Assembly: GCA_945889235.1 (NCBI GenBank) | Contig: CAMDBK010000078.1 | Location: 1 to 10,390 of the forward strand | Origin: Chitinophaga pinensis | GTDB lineage: Bacteria; Bacteroidota; Bacteroidia; SXHM01 | DNA: 10,390 nucleotides | Direction of reading: 5' to 3' | Shown here: positions 5,713 to 10,390 of the stretch, in pieces | Layout of the letters: every line of letters begins with the position of its first letter | How positions within the stretch are numbered: the stretch's first letter is position 1 | The notes under the pieces: model-generated | The model's database searches: none | What the model saw: only the letters and a program-made list of their open reading frames with translations | Told to the model about the DNA's origin: nothing | Position numbers and translations under genes: made by a program

Positions 5713-5720
5713 CAAAGCTA
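5713..5720 (-). promoter_or_regulatory. -7 box for the T9SS cargo gene
   Basis: The minus strand reads TAGCTTTG, an exact TAnnTTTG match, 21 bp before the ATG. The leader would be about 15 nt. TTG-containing stretches lie upstream but closer than the usual -33 spacing. This supports the start at 5691 and independent transcription from pcm. Confidence 0.5.
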
Positions 5721-5776
5721 AAGAAAACAAACACACAACATTAGCACACGAACACTTAAATACTTGAACACAATCA

Positions 5777-6424
5777 CTATTTTCCCGCCTTATCTTCCAG
5801 CAGCGGAACAAAACGAAACTTGCCGTGTTCTTTTATTTCTGTTTCTGTGTCAGAAATTTTAAGGATGGTTTTCATTATTTTTTCATCGCCTTCACCATCG
5901 GGAATAACCAGAATACCGCCTATTTTCAATTGATCAATTAAGGCAGGCGGAATAAATGGTGCGCCCGCAGTAACAATTACTTTATCAAAAGGCGCGTAAG
6001 AAGGCAGACCCAGATAACCATCGCCATAAAATGTTTTAATGTTATAATTCAAATCTTTAATCAAACGTGTTGCTGTATCGTGAAGCAATCTTTGGCGTTC
6101 AACAGAGTACACACGCGCACCGCATTCTGCCAGCACACAGCTCTGATAGCCTGAACCGGTGCCTATTTCCAGAACTTTGTCATTTCTTTTAATCTGTAAT
6201 AATTCCGTTTGAAATGCAACGGTGAATGGTTGCGAAATCGTTTGTCCTGCACCAATTCTGAAGGCTTTATCATCATACGCGTGCTCTTCAAAAGCCTTGT
6301 CTAAAAAGAAGTGGCGCGGAATTTCTTCCAGCGCATCAAGTACTAAAGAACTTTTAATTCCTTTAAGAAGCAATACTCTTCTCAGTTGCTTGCGCATTCC
6401 TTTATGGCGAAACGAATCAATCAT
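5777..6424 (-). CDS. pcm: Protein-L-isoaspartate O-methyltransferase
   Basis: 215 residues, the usual length for the family. It methylates abnormal L-isoaspartyl residues with SAM, starting repair of aged proteins in the cytoplasm. Seen in the sequence: GAGQTISQPFTVAFQTELL (58-76), the family signature preceding SAM motif I; motif I VLEIGTGSGYQ (84-94); the acidic post-I segment VYSVER (105-110); VTAGAP (151-156); GGILVIPDG (169-177); and the C-terminal FVPLL (205-209). All core motifs look intact. It diverges from the oxidoreductase gene, with 131 bp between the two starts. The T9SS cargo gene follows on the same strand but has its own -7 box. Confidence 0.93.
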   Translation of the reverse strand: MIDSFRHKGMRKQLRRVLLLKGIKSSLVLDALEEIPRHFFLDKAFEEHAYDDKAFRIGAGQTISQPFTVAFQTELLQIKRNDKVLEIGTGSGYQSCVLAECGARVYSVERQRLLHDTATRLIKDLNYNIKTFYGDGYLGLPSYAPFDKVIVTAGAPFIPPALIDQLKIGGILVIPDGEGDEKIMKTILKISDTETEIKEHGKFRFVPLLEDKAGK

Positions 6425-6515
6425 TGCGCAATAATATGGAAAGCGGCAGCGGGCTTATCAAACTGTGGCTGATTGTTTTCAACAACTTAATTCTGAAAAA
6501 CGCAGCAAAATAAAT

Positions 6516-6541
6516 AATAACCCAGCTTAATAAGGGTTATT
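6516..6541. promoter_or_regulatory. Dyad overlapping the oxidoreductase promoter (possible operator)
   Basis: AATAACCC (6516-6523) and GGGTTATT (6534-6541) form a perfect 8-bp dyad with a 10-nt spacer. Half-site centres are 18 bp apart. The right half overlaps the -7 box at 6538-6545, as expected for a repressor site. A stem followed by TTTTT could also act as a terminator, but no gene on the plus strand ends here. Confidence 0.45.
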
Positions 6542-6545
6542 TTTG
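6538..6545 (+). promoter_or_regulatory. -7 box for the oxidoreductase gene
   Basis: TATTTTTG matches TAnnTTTG and lies 10 bp before the ATG at 6556, so the mRNA would have a very short leader. No TTG -33 element is visible at the expected distance. Confidence 0.45.
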
Positions 6546-6555
6546 CGCGAATTAC

Positions 6556-7551
6556 ATGGAGAAGAAACTGAAAATAGGTGTTTTGGGCGCAGGTCACTTG
6601 GGGATGATTCATCTTCGTTTGCTGAAAGAAATTCCGGCTTATACCGTAATGGGTTTTTATGACCCCGATATGGAGCGCAGTGTAAAAGCGCAGGAAGAAT
6701 TTTCAATCAATACGTTTAAGTCGGTGAAGGATTTGGTGGAGCATTGCGATGTGGTGGATGTGGTTACTCCCACACTTTCGCATTACGATTGTGCTGCACT
6801 TGCGCTGCGAAAATCAAAACATGTTTTTATTGAAAAACCTGTAACCAATACACTGAGCGAAGCGCGTAGACTTTCTAACCTTGCCCGTGAAGCAGGAACT
6901 GTTGTTCAGATAGGACATGTGGAACGTTTTAATCCTGCATTTCTGGCAGCAAAACCATATTGCGGTCAGCCCATGTTTATTGAAACGCATCGTCTGGCGC
7001 AGTTTAATCCGCGCGGTACTGATGTTCCCGTTGTACTGGATTTAATGATTCACGATATTGATATTGTACTGAACATTGTGAAGGCAAATATCAGGCGCAT
7101 CAGTGCAAGTGGTGTAGCGGTAGTAAGCGATTCACCTGATATTGCCAATGCACGGATAGAGTTTGACAACGGCTGTGTGGCCAACCTTACCGCCAGCCGC
7201 ATTTCCATGAAGCAGATGCGCAAGACCCGCATCTTTCAGCGCGATGCGTACATTGCCATTGATTTTCTGAAAAAGAAAACAGACATCATACGCCTTTCAA
7301 GTATTGATGGCGAACCAAATCCCGATACCATGTTTATTGATTTGGGATTTGGAAAAGGAAAAAAAGCAATTACATTTGAGGCGCCAGAAGTACCCGACAC
7401 CAACGCAATAAAAATGGAATTGGAAACATTTGCTGAAGCCATTAACAACAATACAACACCCATTGTTACTATTGATGACGGCTACAAAGCGCTGGAAGTT
7501 GCGTATAAAATCATTGATAAGTTTCACATCAGCACCACGCTATTGAAATAA
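6556..7551 (+). CDS. Gfo/Idh/MocA family oxidoreductase (probable nucleotide-sugar dehydrogenase)
   Basis: 331 residues. The N-terminal Rossmann fold has IGVLGAGHLGMIHL (7-20) for NAD(P) binding, with an acidic DPD at 36-38 at the end of the second strand. The family EKP motif is at 93-95, with the lysine expected near the nicotinamide. GHVERFNPA (120-128) and VLDLMIHDIDIVL (160-172) are characteristic of a subgroup that includes UDP-GlcNAc 3-oxidases such as GnnA; H166 and D167 fit the usual catalytic His/Asp region. Substrate is inferred, not shown. No aminotransferase partner of the GnnB kind is in the window. The downstream sugar transferase supports a role in surface-sugar metabolism. 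The start is supported by a -7 box 10 bp upstream. Confidence 0.88.
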   Translation: MEKKLKIGVLGAGHLGMIHLRLLKEIPAYTVMGFYDPDMERSVKAQEEFSINTFKSVKDLVEHCDVVDVVTPTLSHYDCAALALRKSKHVFIEKPVTNTLSEARRLSNLAREAGTVVQIGHVERFNPAFLAAKPYCGQPMFIETHRLAQFNPRGTDVPVVLDLMIHDIDIVLNIVKANIRRISASGVAVVSDSPDIANARIEFDNGCVANLTASRISMKQMRKTRIFQRDAYIAIDFLKKKTDIIRLSSIDGEPNPDTMFIDLGFGKGKKAITFEAPEVPDTNAIKMELETFAEAINNNTTPIVTIDDGYKALEVAYKIIDKFHISTTLLK

Positions 7552-7569
7552 TTCTACTCTGAAATTAAT

Positions 7570-7639
7570 CGTCATGCTGTCTCGCCTGAGGCGAGGTCAG
7601 CATCTTAAATAAAGACCCTGAAACAAGTTCAGGGTGACG
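7570..7639. repeat. REP-like double-hairpin element
   Basis: The ends CGTCA (7570-7574) and TGACG (7635-7639) are complementary. Inside are two hairpins. One is ATGCTG and CTCGCC pairing with GGCGAG and CAGCAT (7574-7603). The other is ACCCTGAA/TTCAGGGT around ACAAG (7615-7635). This matches from memory the abundant Bacteroidota repeat with CAGCATCT and CCTGAAACAAGTTCAGG segments. It sits between the oxidoreductase and lipoprotein genes. Confidence 0.75.
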
Positions 7640-7662
7640 AAATTTGTCTAAACAGTTGTAAC

Positions 7663-8541
7663 GTGAATTATTTTAAGTTTTTAATCTTTTCTTTTCTTTT
7701 TTTCGCGTTGGCTGCTTTGCTGCCTTCCTGCGAAGTAATCAACCCCGATGAAGGAATTCCATCCTACATTCAGATTGATACCATTACGTTGTCAACTAAT
7801 TACGCTACAGAAGGAACTACTTCACACAAAATTACAGATGCGTGGGTATATATTGACGATCAGTTAATAGGTGCATACGAATTGCCGGCTACCGTTCCCG
7901 TACTGCAGAGCGGAAGCCACAAAATAGTAGTAAAAGCCGGATTGAAAATGAACGGAATTGCCGCAACACGAATTCCGTATCCGTTTTTTGTGCCGTATGA
8001 AATTACAACAGAACTTTTTCCCGACAGCGTACTTGTGCTGCATCCGCATGTTACGTATTCAACTTCTACAACCTTTTCCTGGCTCGAAGATTTTGAAAGC
8101 CCCGGCTACACGCTTGAAATTACTTCCATGAGTGATACTTCATTGAACCGCATTACCGGCACATCCCATGTTTTTGAAGGTAACAGCACCGGTTTTTTTG
8201 CATTACGAAATCCTCCTCATGTTTTGTTTGAATGCAAAACAATTAATGAATATGTTCTTCCAAAAGGCGGACAAGGTGTTTTTCTGGAACTGAATTATAA
8301 ATGCAATAACACCTTCAGGATCGGCATTTTTGAAAACGAAGCGGGCGGAGTAAGCAATCAGGTTCCGCAAACCATTGTAATTAATAAAAGCGAAAACTGG
8401 AACAAGATTTATGTGAACCTTACCAATGAGGTAAGTTATTTTGCAAATGCAATAAACTACAATGTTTATTTTGGAGTAATACCCGATGAAGGAAACCCGC
8501 AGCCGATGGTATATGTGGATAATATTAAACTGGTTTATTGA
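7663..8541 (+). CDS. Conserved lipoprotein of a polysaccharide locus (292 aa)
   Basis: It starts at GTG (7663-7665), because the signal peptide begins there: MNYFKFLIFSFLFFALAALL, then lipobox LPSC with the lipidated Cys at residue 23. Residues about 32-130 look like a compact beta domain (SYIQIDTITLSTNYATEG, ITDAWVYIDDQLIGAYELP, GSHKIVVKAGLKMNG). Residues about 140-292 look like a jelly-roll or carbohydrate-binding-like fold, opening WLEDFESPG and ending VYVDNIKLVY. I recognise no catalytic site. From memory, similar lipoproteins are found beside exopolysaccharide sugar transferases in Bacteroidota. Its place between an oxidoreductase and a sugar transferase on one strand supports a role at the outer membrane in surface polysaccharide handling, but this is inference. 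Confidence 0.82.
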   Translation: MNYFKFLIFSFLFFALAALLPSCEVINPDEGIPSYIQIDTITLSTNYATEGTTSHKITDAWVYIDDQLIGAYELPATVPVLQSGSHKIVVKAGLKMNGIAATRIPYPFFVPYEITTELFPDSVLVLHPHVTYSTSTTFSWLEDFESPGYTLEITSMSDTSLNRITGTSHVFEGNSTGFFALRNPPHVLFECKTINEYVLPKGGQGVFLELNYKCNNTFRIGIFENEAGGVSNQVPQTIVINKSENWNKIYVNLTNEVSYFANAINYNVYFGVIPDEGNPQPMVYVDNIKLVY

Positions 8542-8553
8542 AGAATGAATATC

Positions 8554-8624
8554 GAACAAGGATTAACGATTTTAGAATGCAGAAGTGAAGGACTTCAAAA
8601 ATCAGCATTCGTTAATCCTTGTTC
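8554..8624. repeat. MITE-like palindrome with 16-bp perfect terminal repeats
   Basis: GAACAAGGATTAACGA (8554-8569) is exactly inverted at 8609-8624. Inside, GAATGC/GCATTC (8575-8580 and 8605-8610) and GAAGT/ACTTC add further pairing. It fills the gap between the lipoprotein and the sugar transferase, ending 16 bp before the ATG. It resembles a Bacteroidota interspersed repeat by memory. No coding capacity. Confidence 0.75.
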
Positions 8625-8640
8625 ATTATTCAATTAAGCT

Positions 8641-10059
8641 ATGAATAAACAACTCCAAACCCTCAAATACCTCTTCTTCGACCTTGTGTCGGCAGCGGGA
8701 GCGTGGAGCTTGTTTTTTGTGTTCCGAAAAACATTTATTGAGTCCAATAAATACGGGGAAGAAATTCCTGTGGAATTCAGCGCCCGGTTTTATATCGGAC
8801 TTGTGGTTGTTCCGCTTTTCTGGCTTTCGCTTTACATCATTCAGGGAACGTACAGTAATATTTACCGCAAATCGCGTTTAAAAGAATTAGGACAAACACT
8901 ACTCACTACGCTTATTGGCGTTATTATTATTTTCTTCGCCCTGATTCTTGATGATGAAATAAATACGTACAAAAGCTATTACCAGAGTTTTGCGGTGCTG
9001 CTTTTTTTACATTTTTTCTTAACCTATACTTTTCGTGTTATTCTTACAACCCGTACGGCACACCGCGTTCACAACCGCATTATCGGTTTCCCAACATTAA
9101 TTATAGGCAGTAACGAAAATGCGCTTAAACTTTTTAACGAACTGGAAAATCAACGAACTTCAACCGGAAATAAATTCGTTGGATTTATTCATGCCAACGG
9201 AAAAAAGACGGGACATTTGCTGGATGGTAAACTTCCCCATTTGGGTGGTGTTTCTGATATCAAAAGTATTCTTGAAAAGTATGAGCTTGAAGAAGTAATC
9301 ATAGCCCTTGAATCATCGGAGCATAATAAAATACAACCAATCATTAATGAGTTTGAGGATGTAAATGTTATCCTGAAAATTATTCCCGATATGTATGATA
9401 TTCTTTCGGGTTCAGTGAAAATGAATACCATTTACGGCACTCCGCTTATTCATATTACGCAGGATATAATGCCTGCGTGGCAAAAGAGTTTGAAGCGCAT
9501 TGGTGATATGATTGTTTCGTTTTTGGTACTTGTTTTTCTTTCACCTGTTTATATGATTACAGCGCTGCTTGTTAAACTTTCATCACCCGGTCCGGTATTT
9601 TACAGTCATGAGCGCATTGGCATACACGGCAAACCTTTTACCATGTATAAATTCCGCAGCATGGTGCAGAATGCCGAGAACGGAAAACCACAACTGAGCA
9701 GCGACCACGACCCGCGCATTACACCTTTCGGAAAATTTATGCGCAAAACGCGCTTAGATGAAATTCCTCAGTTCTACAATGTATTGAAAGGCGATATGAG
9801 CCTTGTTGGTCCGCGCCCCGAGCGCAAATATTTTATTGACCAGATAATAGCCGTTGCACCCCACTACAAACATCTGCACAAAGTGCGCCCGGGAATTACC
9901 TCATGGGGAATGGTGAAATTCGGTTATGCCGAAAACTTAGAACAAATGCTGGAACGCATGAAATACGATTTGATTTATATCGAGAACATGACGCTGGCGG
10001 TGGACTTTAAAATTTTGATTTATACGGTGCTGACGGTTGTGAGGGGGAAGGGGAAGTAA
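8641..10059 (+). CDS. Polyprenyl-phosphate sugar-1-phosphate transferase (exopolysaccharide priming enzyme)
   Basis: 472 residues, the usual length for WcaJ/WbaP-like priming enzymes. Four hydrophobic segments lie at about 7-28, 49-68, 85-104 and 115-134, followed by a cytoplasmic Rossmann-like domain (about 150-275, with TLIIGSNENALKLFNEL and a GGVSD step). The C-terminal bacterial sugar transferase domain begins KRIGD (285-289) with a membrane-embedded helix (about 288-312). It then has PGPVFY (316-321), KFRSM (337-341), TRLDEIPQFYNVLKGDMSLVG with the catalytic Asp373-Glu374 pair, GPRPE (390-394) and PGITSWG (417-423). It should move a sugar phosphate from a UDP-sugar to undecaprenyl phosphate at the inner membrane, starting a repeat unit. 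The sugar cannot be told from sequence. A tandem array begins directly after its stop codon. Confidence 0.92.
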   Translation: MNKQLQTLKYLFFDLVSAAGAWSLFFVFRKTFIESNKYGEEIPVEFSARFYIGLVVVPLFWLSLYIIQGTYSNIYRKSRLKELGQTLLTTLIGVIIIFFALILDDEINTYKSYYQSFAVLLFLHFFLTYTFRVILTTRTAHRVHNRIIGFPTLIIGSNENALKLFNELENQRTSTGNKFVGFIHANGKKTGHLLDGKLPHLGGVSDIKSILEKYELEEVIIALESSEHNKIQPIINEFEDVNVILKIIPDMYDILSGSVKMNTIYGTPLIHITQDIMPAWQKSLKRIGDMIVSFLVLVFLSPVYMITALLVKLSSPGPVFYSHERIGIHGKPFTMYKFRSMVQNAENGKPQLSSDHDPRITPFGKFMRKTRLDEIPQFYNVLKGDMSLVGPRPERKYFIDQIIAVAPHYKHLHKVRPGITSWGMVKFGYAENLEQMLERMKYDLIYIENMTLAVDFKILIYTVLTVVRGKGK

Positions 10060-10060
10060 A

Positions 10061-10390
10061 TTTACAGGGCTGTAAATACCATCAGGAATTTCCTTTTACC
10101 CACTTACAGGGTTGTAAATGCCCAACGGGAATTTCCTTTTATCCGTTTACAGGGTTGTAAGCACCCAACGGGAATTTCCTTTTACTCATTTACAAGGTTG
10201 TAAGTGCCATCAGGTATTTCCCTTTACCCATTTACAGGGTTCTAAGTGGCAACTGGAATTTCCTTTTACCCATTTACAGGGCTGTAAGTGCCATCAGGTA
10301 TTTCCCTTTACCCATTTACAGGGTTCTAAGTGGCAACTGGAATTTCCTTTTACCCATTTACAAGGTTGTAAATGCCATCAGGAATTTCCT
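10061..10390. repeat. Second tandem array, 42/43-bp period, with 84-bp higher-order repeat (continues past window)
   Basis: The marker TTACA(G/A)GG starts at 10062, 10104, 10147, 10190, 10232, 10274, 10316 and 10358, giving steps of 42, 43, 43, 42, 42, 42 and 42. The eighth unit is cut by the window end. Many units carry the dyad TTTACA-GGGT-TGTAAA. Units 5 and 7 are identical and units 4 and 6 differ at two bases, so the last part grew as 84-bp pairs. The 43-bp units break any reading frame, and stop codons occur, so it is not coding. The sequence is unrelated to the array at 1431-1743. Confidence 0.92.

Noticed and set aside
5692..5811. 40-codon upstream extension of the T9SS cargo gene
   Set aside because: It overlaps pcm and a -7 box, is Cys-rich and unlike any signal sequence. 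The internal Met at 5691 starts a clean signal peptide.
6516..6545. Rho-independent terminator for a plus-strand gene
   Set aside because: No plus-strand gene ends nearby, and the T-run is also the -7 box of the next gene, so an operator/promoter reading fits better.

Overview
The window most likely comes from a member of the Bacteroidota. The evidence is a type IX secretion (T9SS) sorting domain, two lipoproteins with LP(G/S)C lipoboxes, a FISUMP-domain protein, TAnnTTTG-type -7 promoter boxes, A-rich start-codon contexts without clear Shine-Dalgarno sequences, and several interspersed palindromic repeats of the kind common in Bacteroidota intergenic DNA. No RNA gene, CRISPR array or transposase was found.

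Layout. 1-563 (minus): 5' part of a lipoprotein with an FN3-like domain and the start of a FISUMP domain. 564-1032: gene-free DNA with a promoter, a perfect GC-rich hairpin and degenerate REP-like palindromes. 1033-2539: the most unusual part. It has a small helix-turn-helix protein, a degenerate 10-bp tandem array, a promoter and boxA-like site, an exact 42-bp-period array of seven units, a short hairpin, an FN3-like protein of unknown function, and a strong hairpin. 2423-3136 (minus): RlmF, whose family homology stops at that hairpin, so about the last third of the protein is missing. 3166-3317: nineteen 8-bp repeats. 3320-4630 (minus): a DbpA-type DEAD-box helicase. 4684-5691 (minus): a secreted T9SS cargo protein. 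5777-6424 (minus): Pcm repair methyltransferase. 6556-10059 (plus): a Gfo/Idh/MocA oxidoreductase, a conserved lipoprotein and a polyprenyl-phosphate sugar-1-phosphate transferase. 10061-10390: a second, unrelated array with 42/43-bp period that runs off the window.

How the genes may work together. DbpA and RlmF both act on 23S rRNA and lie in the same orientation, separated only by the 8-bp array. The oxidoreductase, lipoprotein and sugar transferase look like part of a surface or exopolysaccharide locus. The best candidate for something undescribed is 1033-2539. The 42-bp units have an invariant 13-nt core flanked by 8-nt self-complementary arms, so a transcript would fold into a regular series of hairpins ahead of the FN3-like gene. 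Its function is unknown, and the linkage of the parts is inferred from one locus.
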